In this document: positions 53,467-62,887 of the stretch, piece by piece
Layout of the letters: every line of letters begins with the position of its first letter
How positions within the stretch are numbered: position 1 is the first letter of the stretch
Origin: Phycisphaerales bacterium
Lineage (GTDB): Bacteria; Planctomycetota; Phycisphaerae; Phycisphaerales; SM1A02
Direction of reading: 5' to 3'
Assembly: GCA_029260575.1 (NCBI GenBank)
Contig: JAJDDB010000012.1
Coordinates: 20,269 to 84,268, forward strand
Length of the DNA: 64,000 bases
Position numbers and translations under genes: made by a program
The notes under the pieces: generated by a model
The model's database searches: none
Told to the model about the DNA's origin: nothing
What the model saw: only the letters and a program-made list of their open reading frames with translations

Positions 53467-54042
53467 TTACTGCCAGGCTTCGAGTTCGTCGGGAATCAAC
53501 TCCAGAAACCTGGTGAGGCGGTCAACAGATGCAGCAAGTCGCTTGTGTTTGAGCTTGCCGGAATAGATGAGTGCGAACCGGCCGAGGTCGATATGCCAGT
53601 TGACACCGACTTTGGTGAGCAGAAACTGCTGCAGTTGCGGCGTCAGCATCGCAATAGCGAAGTCGTCATCTTCGGTAGTGACTTTGAACGCGCGGTTGAA
53701 GCGAGGATCGTCGAGTTGCAGGCCATTGCGCCAGCCGAGCATCCGCGCGAGTTGCGCGAACGTTGAGCGCTTCGTGATTGAAAGCTTCGGCCACAGCGGT
53801 GAGACTTCAGCGAGATAGATTGTATGGATAACCGGAAAAGTGGTGGTTCCTGCAAAGACCATGTATTGGTGCTGGTACACAGCCAGAGGCCTGCCATGCA
53901 CGATGCCGGAGTAGCGCAGCGAACCCGCACCGGTGCGAAACAATCCAGCTAAGTTCAACGGTGAATCGGGCAGTGCCTTCACGCCCTTGGCGTGTTTGTG
54001 CAGTCCGAGCGACTGGGCAGGAATTGTGCGCTGCTTTGACAT
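53467..54042 (-). CDS. Hypothetical protein with DUF3137-like C-terminal pattern
   Basis: The protein has about 191 residues. The N terminus 'PAQSLGLHKHAKGVK' is followed by a beta-rich middle ('GRPLAVYQHQYMVFAGTTTF') and a C-terminal part with 'DDPRFNRAFKVTTEDDDFAI' and 'AMLTPQLQQFLLTKV', which looks like the DUF3137 pattern of a mobile loop before a 'LLTP' helix. I cannot assign a function. ATG 54042 was chosen; open frame upstream to 54144 overlaps the divergent methyltransferase gene. It leads the comF gene on the same strand. Confidence 0.55.
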   Translation of the reverse strand: MSKQRTIPAQSLGLHKHAKGVKALPDSPLNLAGLFRTGAGSLRYSGIVHGRPLAVYQHQYMVFAGTTTFPVIHTIYLAEVSPLWPKLSITKRSTFAQLARMLGWRNGLQLDDPRFNRAFKVTTEDDDFAIAMLTPQLQQFLLTKVGVNWHIDLGRFALIYSGKLKHKRLAASVDRLTRFLELIPDELEAWQ

Positions 54043-54090
54043 ACGTTGGGTCACTCTGATGATTCGTGACGATACTGTAGGCAGGTAGTG

Positions 54091-55323
54091 ATGCCGAATA
54101 CGAAACGCCAATCCGCACCGCCGGGAACGCTGGAGTTGTGGCAAGCACTTAGGCAGCCGTCATGCGCGCAGCTTCTGGAAGAGGCGGCTGCAATTGACGC
54201 AACGAATCCTGGTGCTGTGCAGGGGTTGCGGGTGCATTGGCCGGCAGATGTGGTTCATGTCGCGCTGGAATTGATCGCTGCACGACGCAAAGCCGCAGCG
54301 AAATTCGGCGTGGCAACAGCACAGAAGATGATGTGCGATGTGACCGGCGTTGAGCAGGCTACATCGCGACTCGTGGCTGAACACAAGGCGAAGCGGTTTG
54401 ATGGTGCACACCTGGATCGCATTGTTGACTTGTGCTGCGGCATCGGTGGTGATGCACTGGCGCTGTCGCGAGTTGCGCCGACCGTGGCTGTTGATCGAAA
54501 TGATATTCGGGCATGGATGGCGGCGCATAATGCATCATGTGAATCGCAGTGTGCAGATGTAGCCGATGTTGATGTTGCTGGCGCGTTCGTGCATATCGAT
54601 CCCGATCGACGGTCAGGAGCGTCTGGATCCCGTCAGCGGACCTGGCAGTACGCAGCGTATGAACCCGGTCCTGACTTTCTGGAAAGCCTGCTCGGCCGGT
54701 CACGGGGCGCTGCGATCAAACTCGGGCCTGGTGTTGGGCTGGAAGAGTTGCCGTTGACGGGTGATCGCGAGCTTGAGTTGATTTCCGAGCACGGCAACCT
54801 GGTGCAGGCGGTGCTGTGGTCCGGCGCGCTGGCCGACAACCCGGGGTTACGTTGCGCGACAACACTGCCTGCCGGCAGTTCATTCATCGGCGCATTTGAT
54901 CAGCACGTTTCAATGGCGAGCATCTCACGCTTTGTTTATACGATTGACCCGACAGTTGAACGCGCGGGATTGCTCGGCGCGTTTGCAACCGATCGAAGCC
55001 TGCCGGCAGTACATCCGCAGGTTGGATTGTTGACTTCGGATCGCGCATTACATGATCCGTTCCTGACTGGGTTTATTGTGCAGGATGTTCTGCCGTGGCG
55101 GCTGCGCAAAGTGCAGCAATGGCTCGGCGAAAATGATGGCGGCATCGTCGAGATCAAGACGCGCGGCGGGGTTGTGAACACGGATATTGTGCAGCGGCAA
55201 CTGCGCGGGACCGGCACAACGCCGTTTACTGTTTTCGTGCTGCGCCTTGACGAGAAAGTTCTTGCGATTATCTGCAGCCGGGCAGCGAATTCCTCAGATG
55301 TTGCCGCCGGCGTAATCGATTGA
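54091..55323 (+). CDS. Class I SAM-dependent methyltransferase with THUMP-like domain
   Basis: The protein has about 410 residues. The SAM-binding motif is 'IVDLCCGIGGDALALSRVAP', followed by 'VHIDPDRRSG' and the 'RGAAIKLGPGVGLEELPL' block; the last region, 'IVEIKTRGGVVNTDIVQRQL', resembles the THUMP-like C terminus of this family. Homologues are thought to act on RNA, but the target is not established. ATG 54091 (with GTG 54088) was chosen; AGG lies just upstream. The 3' end overlaps the convergent DinB gene by 30 bases. Confidence 0.85.
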   Translation: MPNTKRQSAPPGTLELWQALRQPSCAQLLEEAAAIDATNPGAVQGLRVHWPADVVHVALELIAARRKAAAKFGVATAQKMMCDVTGVEQATSRLVAEHKAKRFDGAHLDRIVDLCCGIGGDALALSRVAPTVAVDRNDIRAWMAAHNASCESQCADVADVDVAGAFVHIDPDRRSGASGSRQRTWQYAAYEPGPDFLESLLGRSRGAAIKLGPGVGLEELPLTGDRELELISEHGNLVQAVLWSGALADNPGLRCATTLPAGSSFIGAFDQHVSMASISRFVYTIDPTVERAGLLGAFATDRSLPAVHPQVGLLTSDRALHDPFLTGFIVQDVLPWRLRKVQQWLGENDGGIVEIKTRGGVVNTDIVQRQLRGTGTTPFTVFVLRLDEKVLAIICSRAANSSDVAAGVID

Positions 55324-55809
55324 GTGCGGAGCAGCATCCCGTGCCAGAAGTTGCAACAGGCGTTTGGTGAGTTGCCGAAGGTGAAAGAAGTCGTGCGCTG
55401 TCCAGGCTGCAAGCAGATCGCCAGCGGTGATGGTGCCGAGTTTCGGATGCGTGTGGGTTGCATTCCAATCCGGATCAACCATCGAACGCAGCCACTGCAG
55501 CGACTGTTTGCGTTCTTGATGAAAGCGCTGCAATGATTGCCCCAGATCGCCGGCGTTGTAGTTGTTTTCAATGGCCCAACGTTCGGGATCGATGCCCGGC
55601 CAATCCTTATCGGGAGATTGCAGCGTCAGCCGCAGGCGGACCTTGAAATCCCGCTGCTCCTCCTCAGCGAGATGTGCAACAATTTCCAACACCGACCATG
55701 CATCATCAGGCGGACGCCACACAGCATCTTCCGGTGTGACATGCACAAGGAGCGTTGCCAGCGTATCCGGAAACGTCTGGAGCGACTTGATGAACGTTTC
55801 AGGTTCCAT
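55294..55809 (-). CDS. DinB-family four-helix protein
   Basis: The 171-residue protein has the three spaced His that mark DinB metal sites: 'LEIVAHLAEEEQRDF' near residue 46 and 'AWTAHDFFHLRQLTK' near residues 139-143. DinB-like proteins bind a divalent metal, and many are thiol-dependent enzymes using bacillithiol or mycothiol; the specific activity cannot be read from sequence. The 12 bases between it and the small upstream CxxC ORF suggest one operon. The 3' end overlaps the convergent methyltransferase gene. Confidence 0.85.
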   Translation of the reverse strand: MEPETFIKSLQTFPDTLATLLVHVTPEDAVWRPPDDAWSVLEIVAHLAEEEQRDFKVRLRLTLQSPDKDWPGIDPERWAIENNYNAGDLGQSLQRFHQERKQSLQWLRSMVDPDWNATHTHPKLGTITAGDLLAAWTAHDFFHLRQLTKRLLQLLARDAAPHSIDYAGGNI

Positions 55810-55821
55810 GTGCGTGAGATT

Positions 55822-55998
55822 CTACTGTGATGCCGTGCCGACCGTTTCGCATTCCAGACCCTGAAGTTCGGCCCTGCTGCGAGGCAGGCTCTGAGGATGT
55901 TCGCGCAGAAGATACCCGATCAGTGTTTCGCATACGGAGCAACGCAAAATGCTCGGCTCCTCTCGTCTCTCGGGAACGGACCATTGTACATGACACAC
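55822..55998 (-). CDS. Possible small CxxC protein upstream of the DinB gene
   Basis: The 58-residue frame starts with GTG 55998 and reads 'CHVQWSVPERREEPSILRCS' followed by VCETLIGYLLREHPQ. It has one CxxC (CSVC) plus Cys 2 and Cys 50. In the same frame a Lys-Cys-Ala-Val-Cys lies just before the GTG, after an in-frame stop; if the true start were further upstream, that would complete a second CxxC and a zinc ribbon. No strong ribosome binding site is visible. It lies 12 bases from the DinB start. Confidence 0.45.
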   Translation of the reverse strand: MCHVQWSVPERREEPSILRCSVCETLIGYLLREHPQSLPRSRAELQGLECETVGTASQ

Positions 55999-56031
55999 AG
56001 CGCACTTTCAGGCGGTGCATATGCGCGCACG

Positions 56032-56063
56032 AAAAGGCGGCTTTGACCGATATCAAAGCCGCC
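56032..56063 (-). terminator. Rho-independent terminator of the gene at 56108
   Basis: An 11-bp perfect stem (GGCGGCTTTGA at 56036-56046 with TCAAAGCCGCC at 56053-56063) with a 6-base loop is followed, on the minus strand, by TTTTC. It is 44 bases after the stop codon of the secreted hypothetical protein. Confidence 0.85.
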
Positions 56064-56107
56064 GGGCGTGCTGAACAGTATGTCTTGCAGCAAACGCTGC
56101 TTCGCAA

Positions 56108-57046
56108 TCAGTCCTGGGAACCGGTTGCAACTTTCTCGCCGGCATCAAGCATGGTGAACTTGCGTGACGCGACACGGCTTCCGGTGATCTGCAACACCGC
56201 TGCCGGCTGATCCGCTCCGAGCGCTCCAACCAGAATTGCGTCGAGGTCCATATTGAGCGATTCCTGCGTCGGCAGCTTGGACGAATCAACCGGGAACAGC
56301 CCCTGCGCCATCGATGTCAGGAACGCGCGCTTGAGTTCGAATCCCTTGGGCAGTTCTTCAAAACCGGGCACAAAATTTTCAATAGACAACCGCGAACTGA
56401 TCATGAGACATGGCTGGCCCTTGTCCTCACGCACAGCAAGCAGCGATGATCGGCCGCTGATATCGGCGCCACTGATCGGAAGTGTTGTATTACTGTGAAA
56501 TGATTCAATGGCTTTGTCAGTATTGATGTCCCAACTTGCACCGACCGGCTGGTGCTCGGATGTACCGAAGATATCGTTCTCGGTCGGCCCGCCCTGGCTG
56601 AGGCTTGCGATGATCTGCAATGCTGCATTCTCGTTGGTACCGAGTGCTTCTCCGTTCATGGAGAAGTGTGTTTCCTGTGATTCATCGTGCCGTTGGGCAG
56701 TGAAAACAGAACCCTTGGGCACCACGGTCTTGCTTGTGCCGTTCATGTTCATCACGCAACGTTTGACTGTGTATTGAATTTTCGTCGGTCGACCTTCAGC
56801 ATCGACATTGAGTATCGATGCATCCGCGTTCAGTTCGACAAAGATTTCAGAGTTGTCGAGTTCCTGCGGCGTACCATTAATGACAGCAGTAATCTTGCGT
56901 GATTCGCTGCCTTCTGCAATGACATTCACCTGCTGGCCGGCAACCCACGGGCGCGTCAGCAGAATGTCATAGGACTGCTCCTCGGCGTTCACGCCGGGCA
57001 ACGCCGCAAGAACGATTGCAGCGCAAGTGTTCATCAGACAAATCAT
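56108..57046 (-). CDS. Secreted hypothetical protein
   Basis: The protein has about 312 residues. ATG 57046 follows AAGGGAAG and gives a signal peptide (MICLMNTCAAIVLAALPG, then VNAEEQ). The mature region has no domain I recognise. It includes 'RPWVAGQQVNVIAEGSESRK', 'CVMNMNGTSKTVVPKGSVFT' and repeated beta-strand-like stretches. A longer open frame reaches 57244 but overlaps the divergent region. It is followed by a strong terminator and is the only gene on its transcript. It is probably periplasmic or surface-exposed. Confidence 0.65.
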   Translation of the reverse strand: MICLMNTCAAIVLAALPGVNAEEQSYDILLTRPWVAGQQVNVIAEGSESRKITAVINGTPQELDNSEIFVELNADASILNVDAEGRPTKIQYTVKRCVMNMNGTSKTVVPKGSVFTAQRHDESQETHFSMNGEALGTNENAALQIIASLSQGGPTENDIFGTSEHQPVGASWDINTDKAIESFHSNTTLPISGADISGRSSLLAVREDKGQPCLMISSRLSIENFVPGFEELPKGFELKRAFLTSMAQGLFPVDSSKLPTQESLNMDLDAILVGALGADQPAAVLQITGSRVASRKFTMLDAGEKVATGSQD

Positions 57047-57399
57047 CGTGCTTCCCTTTCGAATCGGGTGGTAAGGCAATTCGGTTCGTATTCCGCCAGC
57101 ATCGGCAGGAATGCGAGCGCGTTTGACGGCATCCGCACGGGTGCGTGTAACTGCTTCAGATCCACCGAACCGGGGTCGGTTTGTGCGGCCTGCAACGGAA
57201 CTATCGGACTGCGGCCACATCTGCCCGTCCTCCGAATGAGGCAAACTATGGCTGCTGTCGGCGATACGCCCGGGATTGTTAGCAGACAGGCGATCAAGGC
57301 AGAAGGCGGATTACTCGATGAAACATGTAGACAGACATTCGGGTGTCTTTGGCCCTACCATGTGTGCTGTTTCGCAATAGCTACAAACTGGAGTTTCAC
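57047..57399. other. Divergent intergenic region, no gene seen
   Basis: The 353 bases between the secreted hypothetical gene and the M16 gene hold only short frames without support. One short frame at 57320-57382 could encode 20 residues (MKHVDRHSGVFGPTMCAVSQ) ahead of the M16 gene, but nothing else supports a leader peptide. Promoters for both genes must lie here, but I cannot place them by eye. Confidence 0.4.
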
Positions 57400-58722
57400 G
57401 TGCTGAGTCGTCTTTTTTCGTTGATCGCGCTTCTTGCTGTGTCGGTGGTATGCAACGGGCAACAGGAAGCTGCCAATATGTTCGAAACCACTCTGGACAA
57501 CGGGCTGCATGTCATTTTGCGGCCGGTCAATACTGCGCATCAGACAACTGTAATGACGCTCTACGACATTGGTGAACTGAATGATCCGGATGGCCAAAGC
57601 GGTCTTGCGCATCTGATGGAACATCTGCTGGTCACGAGCGCGACTGATGAAGTTGATGCGATGTCCGCTGACGAATGGTTCACGCTGTATCGATCACAGG
57701 CGAACGCACAGACCGGCCTTGATTACACGGTTGTTGCGGTCTCTGTTCCGAACAATCTGGTTGAACCGGAATTGAAGAAAGCTGCAGCGCGCTTTACCAG
57801 TCTGAAGATCACGGATGATGACATCAAACGCGAAACGCCGCGCCTGCTTGCAGAGTTGGAGCACATGTACGACGGCGCACCTGCCTTGACCGCGCACAAC
57901 TTTGCCCGAAGCCACATTGACCCCGCGCCCGCGGGTGCTCGTCGTGGTGGGCAGGCCGATGATGTCAGAGCATTGACCGCTGAGATGATCCGCGCGCGGT
58001 ATACAGACTACTACGGAGTTAACAACGCCGCCCTGATTGTCGTCGGTGAGTTCGACATCAATGCAGTCGCAGAACTGATCGGCGAATCGTTTGCTGATCT
58101 CCCAATGGGCAAGGAACTGCCTGCCGCGCGTGCGCAAGCAAAAGCAGATTTCGGCGGCAGGAAGAAAAAATCCATCAAGCAGACCTCTGTCGGTGAAGGG
58201 CCGCAGGGTGTTGTGACGCTGGCATTTCGCGCTCCTGACCTGACGAGTGATGACTACAGCGCCTTTCTAGTATTGGTGCCGCGGTTGTATCAGCAGCTCA
58301 TCATGCGCGGCGTCAGCGCGACGTCAGCTATGCAGCCGTTTATCTACACGCCGCTTGATGATCCAGGCGCGGTATACATCTCGCATCCGATTCAGCATCA
58401 CACCGAAGCGGATGCAGCCGTTGACGCGCTATGGGAGTGCGTGGCCGCTGCGACACAGTCTGATCCGAATGCGGCACTGGATCTCAGCGCGTTTCAATAT
58501 GGCTACGGCCCGATGCTACATGTCATGCGCGTGCCGGACCGCATCGTTGCCATGAATACGTATGGCGAGGCGCTTCGCCTTGGACGATTCCGTCAGCTCG
58601 GACTGTCGTCAGACAAATTGCGCGAAGTCATAACGAATCTGTACCCGGATACGTTGAATGAGGCTGCAGCGAAGTTGTTCAACAAAGAGCGCAGCTTCAC
58701 CGCAGTTGTCGTCGCCGAGTAA
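57400..58722 (+). CDS. Secreted M16-family zinc peptidase-like protein
   Basis: The protein has about 440 residues with a signal peptide (LSRLFSLIALLAVSVVC). The M16 fold shows 'ETTLDNGLHVILRPV', the inverted zinc motif HLMEH (in 'SGLAHLMEHLLVTSATDEVD'), and further 'VNNAALIVVGEFDINAVAEL'. GTG 57400 lies 6 bases after GGAG. M16 enzymes act as oligopeptidases or as processing peptidases; as a single-domain protein this one may work with a partner. It lacks the second M16 half found in pitrilysin-like proteins. Confidence 0.87.
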   Translation: MLSRLFSLIALLAVSVVCNGQQEAANMFETTLDNGLHVILRPVNTAHQTTVMTLYDIGELNDPDGQSGLAHLMEHLLVTSATDEVDAMSADEWFTLYRSQANAQTGLDYTVVAVSVPNNLVEPELKKAAARFTSLKITDDDIKRETPRLLAELEHMYDGAPALTAHNFARSHIDPAPAGARRGGQADDVRALTAEMIRARYTDYYGVNNAALIVVGEFDINAVAELIGESFADLPMGKELPAARAQAKADFGGRKKKSIKQTSVGEGPQGVVTLAFRAPDLTSDDYSAFLVLVPRLYQQLIMRGVSATSAMQPFIYTPLDDPGAVYISHPIQHHTEADAAVDALWECVAAATQSDPNAALDLSAFQYGYGPMLHVMRVPDRIVAMNTYGEALRLGRFRQLGLSSDKLREVITNLYPDTLNEAAAKLFNKERSFTAVVVAE

Positions 58723-58748
58723 GTAGTACGATTGAGTCTGCAGTTGCC

Positions 58749-58949
58749 TCAGGCTTGCAGCAATGTGAGCAGGGCGAAGACGCCAACGTAGTCCAACGAC
58801 TCGAGGCTCTGCGGGCTGATGTGACGTACCGCAACTACAAATGTGCCGGCGGTCGCAGCGACCGAATACGTGTGATCCAGTATCATTCGTCCAGGCGAGC
58901 GATTCGCAGTAGTCGACTTCGATGTCTCCACCGTGAAGTTGAAAGGCAT
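58749..58949 (-). CDS. Possible small hypothetical protein
   Basis: The 66-residue frame on the minus strand reads MPFNFTVETSKSTTANRSPG and then 'ATAGTFVVAVRHISPQSL' and 'LDYVGVFALLTLLQA'. Its composition and third-position GC (about 68%) fit coding sequence better than the plus-strand frames here. It has no clear ribosome binding site and lies between the plus-strand M16 and STAS genes. I have no family for it. Confidence 0.35.
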   Translation of the reverse strand: MPFNFTVETSKSTTANRSPGRMILDHTYSVAATAGTFVVAVRHISPQSLESLDYVGVFALLTLLQA

Positions 58950-58985
58950 TTGGGGAACGAATCCCACGCCAGGAGCACCCGATTC

Positions 58986-59351
58986 ATGGCTGATCAGAAA
59001 CTTCGATTCAACATCTTTTCTCCCTCGCGCATTGAGCACGTCATTATCCAGATGACCGGGCCCGCGAGTCTGGTAAACGTGGAGTCGCTGAAGGATGAAC
59101 TCGATCAGTTGGTTGTGAATCAGCCGCGTCTGGTTGTGTTTGACATGAGCGCCTGTTCGTTCATTTGTTCGCTGGCAATCGGCGCGATCATGGAGTTTCA
59201 TCGCAAGATGAAAAATCATGGTGGCGAGGTCCGGTTTGCCGGGCTCAATGAACTCAATGGCGTGGTGTTCAACAAGCTGAACCTGCAGCACGTCTTCGCA
59301 ATTTACGAGACAGCGGAAGACGCCCTGGCAGCGCCGGTGCCTAGCCCGTAA
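58986..59351 (+). CDS. STAS-domain anti-sigma factor antagonist-like protein
   Basis: The 121-residue protein has the STAS pattern: 'IEHVIIQMTGPASLVNVESL', 'QPRLVVFDMSACSFICSLAI' with Ser near the expected phosphorylation site, 'MEFHRKMKNHGGEVRFAGLN' and 'VFNKLNLQHVFAIYETAEDA'. STAS proteins bind anti-sigma factors or kinases and switch when phosphorylated. ATG 58986 follows AGGAG at 10 bases. No cognate anti-sigma factor or kinase is in view. Confidence 0.88.
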   Translation: MADQKLRFNIFSPSRIEHVIIQMTGPASLVNVESLKDELDQLVVNQPRLVVFDMSACSFICSLAIGAIMEFHRKMKNHGGEVRFAGLNELNGVVFNKLNLQHVFAIYETAEDALAAPVPSP

Positions 59352-59432
59352 GTGATTGATCGGATGCAGGCGCCGCATGAAATAGCGGTGTTTACGCTCG
59401 ATCTTTCAATTACCACAGTTCAATTTTAAAGC

Positions 59433-62258
59433 TTACGCCTTTGCCATATTGCGCAGGACGGTGTGCAGAATACCGCCGTTGCGGTAGTAGTCGACTTCGA
59501 CGGGACTATCGATTCGACATACGGTAGTGAAAGACTTCGTTGTGCCATTGGATGCTGTTGCTGTCACGTTGATGTCCTGGCGGGCCTGAATGTCGGAAGG
59601 TACATCAATGTCGAAAACTTCCGTGCCGTCGAGGCCCAGCACATCTGCATTCTCGCCGTTCTTGAACTGCAACGGCAGCACACCCATGAAGACGAGATTG
59701 CTGCGGTGAATGCGTTCATAGCTCGCTGCGATGACGGCACGGACGCCGAGCAGGATCGTTCCTTTTGCAGCCCAGTCGCGTGAGCTACCCATACCGTAGT
59801 CTTTGCCTGCAAGCACAATGAGCTGTGTCCCGTCAGGGCTTGCGTTGATGTCCGGATCGGACGTCTGACACGACTTATACGCAACGGCCGCATCGAATAT
59901 CGACGTGACATCGCCGTACTTCATGCCGTTGGATGCGCCAAGATACGTGGTGTACCCGCCTTCAGTGCCGGGCGCGAGTTGATTGCGCACGCGTATGTTT
60001 GCAAATGTGCCGCGCACCATGATGCGGTCATTGCCGCGCCGTGAGCCGAAGCTGTTAAACATACTGACAGGCACGCCGTTGTCGATCAGCCACTTCCCGG
60101 CAGATGAATCTTTCTTGATTGCCCCTGCTGGTGAAATGTGATCGGTTGTGACGGAGTCCCCCACTTTCACCAGACAGCGCGCGCCGCTGATGGGCGTGGC
60201 CGGCGGGAGGTCGCGGGAGATACCCTTGAAGAATGGCGGCTCCTGCACATACGTGCTCGCTTTGTCCCAACCGTACAATTCACTCGATTCGGTCTTGATC
60301 GCTTTCCATTCATCTGCACCTTCGAAAACGTTTGCGTATTGCTCGACGTATTGCTCGCGTGTTACGCATTTCGCAACGGTTTCATCGATTTCCTGCTGCG
60401 TCGGCCAGATGTCTTTGAGATACACATCGTTGCCGGCGGAGTCCTGGCCGATCGGATCGTTGGTGAGGTCGATGTCGACAGTTCCAGCAATTGCGTAGGC
60501 GACAACAAGTGGCGGCGATGCGAGATAATTCGCACGGCAGTCAGGGTGGATGCGGCCTTCAAAGTTGCGATTGCCGGAGAGCACTGACGCAGCAACGAGA
60601 TCGTTATCGTTGATGGCCTTGCTGATCGGTTCGGGCAGAGGGCCGGAATTCCCGATGCAGGTCGTACAGCCGTAACCGACGAGATAGAACCCGAGTGCTT
60701 CAAGGTCGTCCATGAGGCCGGCCTTGTTGAGGTACTCGGTTACAACTTTCGAACCGGGCGCGAGCGATGTCTTGACCCACGACTTGCGTGCCAGCCCTTT
60801 TGCAAGCGCTTTCTGCGCGACGAGCCCCGCGCCGATCATCACGCTCGGGTTGGATGTATTTGTGCAGCTTGTGATGGCGGCGATGACGACACTGCCGTGG
60901 TGCAGTTCAAACGAATGTCCATCATGCTGTACAGGGACGCCTTCCACGCCCGGGTCTGCCTCGGCCACAGCGGTCGCGCTGGTCTGCAGCGCTGCGGTGC
61001 CGCCTTCGGCCATCATGCGCGTGCCGGTTGAATCTGCCGTATTGTGATTCTTGCCGAAGGTGACCGACAAGTCCTGACGCCACTGTGACTGCATACTGCC
61101 GAGACCAATACGATCCTGCGGGCGCTTCGGGCCTGCGAGTGACGGCTTGACATCGGCCATATCCAGATGCAGTTGACTTGTGTACTGGACCGCGCGCGAA
61201 TCGTCGCGCCACATGCCCTGCGTCTTGTAGTACTTCTCGACAGCGTCGATCACCGCTTCATCACGGCCGGTTAATTTCATGTACCGCAGCGTTTGGTCAT
61301 CAACCGGAAAGAAACCGATGGTCGCGCCGTATTCCGGAGCCATGTTTGCAAGCGTTGCGCGATTGGCGATTGGCATATGTTCCAAACCGGGACCGAAAAA
61401 CTCCACAAAGCGGCCGACGACGCCGTGCTCACGAAGCATCTGCGTCACAACCAGCACGAGGTCAGTTGCGGTTGCGCCTTCTGGAAGTTTGCCCGTCAGT
61501 TTGAATCCGACGACTTCGGGCAGCAACATATAAATAGGTTGGCCGAGCATGACCGCTTCAGCTTCGATGCCGCCGACGCCCCAGCCGACAATGCCGAGGC
61601 CGTTGATCATTGTGGTGTGACTGTCGGTGCCGACGAGTGAATCCGGATACAACGTGGTGACGCCGTTGGTCTTGCCTTCCCAGACAACCTTGCCGAGGTA
61701 TTCGAGATTGACCTGGTGGACAATGCCCGTGGCAGGCGGGACGACCCGGAAATTATCGAACGCGCCCTGCCCCCACTTCAGAAACTCATACCGTTCGCGA
61801 TTGCGCTCGAATTCTTTTTCGCTGTTGATACTTAGCGCGATGCCGCTGTTAAAAGCATCGACCTGCACGGAGTGATCAATGACAAGATCACATTGCACGA
61901 GTGGATTGACTTTGTTCGGATCGCCGCCGAGCGTTTTCATTGCCGAGCGCATTGCAGCAAGATCAACGACAGCCGGGACGCCGGTGAAATCCTGCAGCAC
62001 GACCCGGCCGGGTACGAAGGGAATCTCTTCGTTTGATTTTTCTTGGGGAGACCAACCGGCGATCGCGCGGATGTGTTCGTCGGTAATGATGCGACCATCA
62101 CAGTTTCGAAGTGCGGATTCGAGCAGCACTTTGATGCTGTAGGGCAGTTTCTCGATGTCGCCGAGGCCAGGCAGTTGATCAAGCCTCCAGATGGCGTGTG
62201 TTCCGAGGGCAGTCTGGAGCGTGTCGCGGGCGTTTTCGGCAAGATCGAGTGCGGCCAT
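59433..62258 (-). CDS. acnA: Aconitate hydratase A
   Basis: The 941-residue enzyme converts citrate to isocitrate in the TCA cycle. It has the AcnA start ('[18 protein letters not shown]', '[20 protein letters not shown]'), '[16 protein letters not shown]', the iron-sulfur ligand segments '[20 protein letters not shown]' and '[16 protein letters not shown]', and a C-terminal swivel domain '[19 protein letters not shown]'. The complete [4Fe-4S] Cys set is visible. It is divergent from the secreted Cys-rich genes across 228 bases that hold nothing recognisable. Confidence 0.97.
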   Translation of the reverse strand: MAALDLAENARDTLQTALGTHAIWRLDQLPGLGDIEKLPYSIKVLLESALRNCDGRIITDEHIRAIAGWSPQEKSNEEIPFVPGRVVLQDFTGVPAVVDLAAMRSAMKTLGGDPNKVNPLVQCDLVIDHSVQVDAFNSGIALSINSEKEFERNRERYEFLKWGQGAFDNFRVVPPATGIVHQVNLEYLGKVVWEGKTNGVTTLYPDSLVGTDSHTTMINGLGIVGWGVGGIEAEAVMLGQPIYMLLPEVVGFKLTGKLPEGATATDLVLVVTQMLREHGVVGRFVEFFGPGLEHMPIANRATLANMAPEYGATIGFFPVDDQTLRYMKLTGRDEAVIDAVEKYYKTQGMWRDDSRAVQYTSQLHLDMADVKPSLAGPKRPQDRIGLGSMQSQWRQDLSVTFGKNHNTADSTGTRMMAEGGTAALQTSATAVAEADPGVEGVPVQHDGHSFELHHGSVVIAAITSCTNTSNPSVMIGAGLVAQKALAKGLARKSWVKTSLAPGSKVVTEYLNKAGLMDDLEALGFYLVGYGCTTCIGNSGPLPEPISKAINDNDLVAASVLSGNRNFEGRIHPDCRANYLASPPLVVAYAIAGTVDIDLTNDPIGQDSAGNDVYLKDIWPTQQEIDETVAKCVTREQYVEQYANVFEGADEWKAIKTESSELYGWDKASTYVQEPPFFKGISRDLPPATPISGARCLVKVGDSVTTDHISPAGAIKKDSSAGKWLIDNGVPVSMFNSFGSRRGNDRIMVRGTFANIRVRNQLAPGTEGGYTTYLGASNGMKYGDVTSIFDAAVAYKSCQTSDPDINASPDGTQLIVLAGKDYGMGSSRDWAAKGTILLGVRAVIAASYERIHRSNLVFMGVLPLQFKNGENADVLGLDGTEVFDIDVPSDIQARQDINVTATASNGTTKSFTTVCRIDSPVEVDYYRNGGILHTVLRNMAKA

Positions 62259-62486
62259 GGGGCAGGATTCTCCATCGGAATGGGCGCTTGGGCAAAGGCC
62301 ATCGGCAGGTCCGACGGGCTTATAGCAGTGTATCGCCGCCTCTCAGGGAAGGCGAAGAGGTCGAGCGGCCGAAATTTATGCATTCAAGAGCCGTCAATTC
62401 AAGGGCTTAGCCTTGATGGACCACCCCAGAGCGCTCACAATAGATGCTGGTCATCTTTATGCCCAGACATCGGAGGAGGAGCCGGA

Positions 62487-62831
62487 ATGTGTATCAGCGC
62501 TTTGAAGCTGGCGGTTGCCAGCGTTGTAGTCGTGGCATGCGCGAGTTTTGCACACGCACAATCGCGAGGTGAGGCTACAAGTGCCTGTTGTATTCCGGAC
62601 GGCAACTGCAACGGTGATCTAACCATACAAGAATGCGATGAAGCGACCGGCAGCCTGCTGGTCAGCAACGTCGCGCGTCACTACGGCGTGGTGATGTGGG
62701 GCGTTGTCGTTGGCGAAGACTATTACATCCGCATTGCCGGGACGTATTTCAGTCGAGGCACGTTCCAATTGGACCTTGTCGGTCCGCCGTGTCTTGAAGA
62801 ACGGTCTGTTCCACAGGAGCTGGCTGAATGA
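62487..62831 (+). CDS. Small secreted Cys-rich protein, apparent internal-deletion relative of the next gene
   Basis: The protein has 114 residues. ATG 62487 follows GGAGGAGG and gives a signal peptide ('LAVASVVVVACASFAHAQSR'). The mature part starts with 'CCIPDGNCNGDLTIQECDEA', one short version of the ACC-x2-DG-x-C unit repeated in the next protein, and ends with 'DYYIRIAGTYFSRGTFQLDL', which resembles the 'EYFIRVSYGSLPG' part near the end of the visible next protein. It looks like a shortened paralogue. The stop overlaps an upstream in-frame ATG (62828) of the next reading frame. Confidence 0.75.
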   Translation: MCISALKLAVASVVVVACASFAHAQSRGEATSACCIPDGNCNGDLTIQECDEATGSLLVSNVARHYGVVMWGVVVGEDYYIRIAGTYFSRGTFQLDLVGPPCLEERSVPQELAE

Positions 62832-62887
62832 GGGTTCAGTTCCATATCTGTTTCGGTTTTTTCGAACACTTCAAAAAGGAATTCGCC

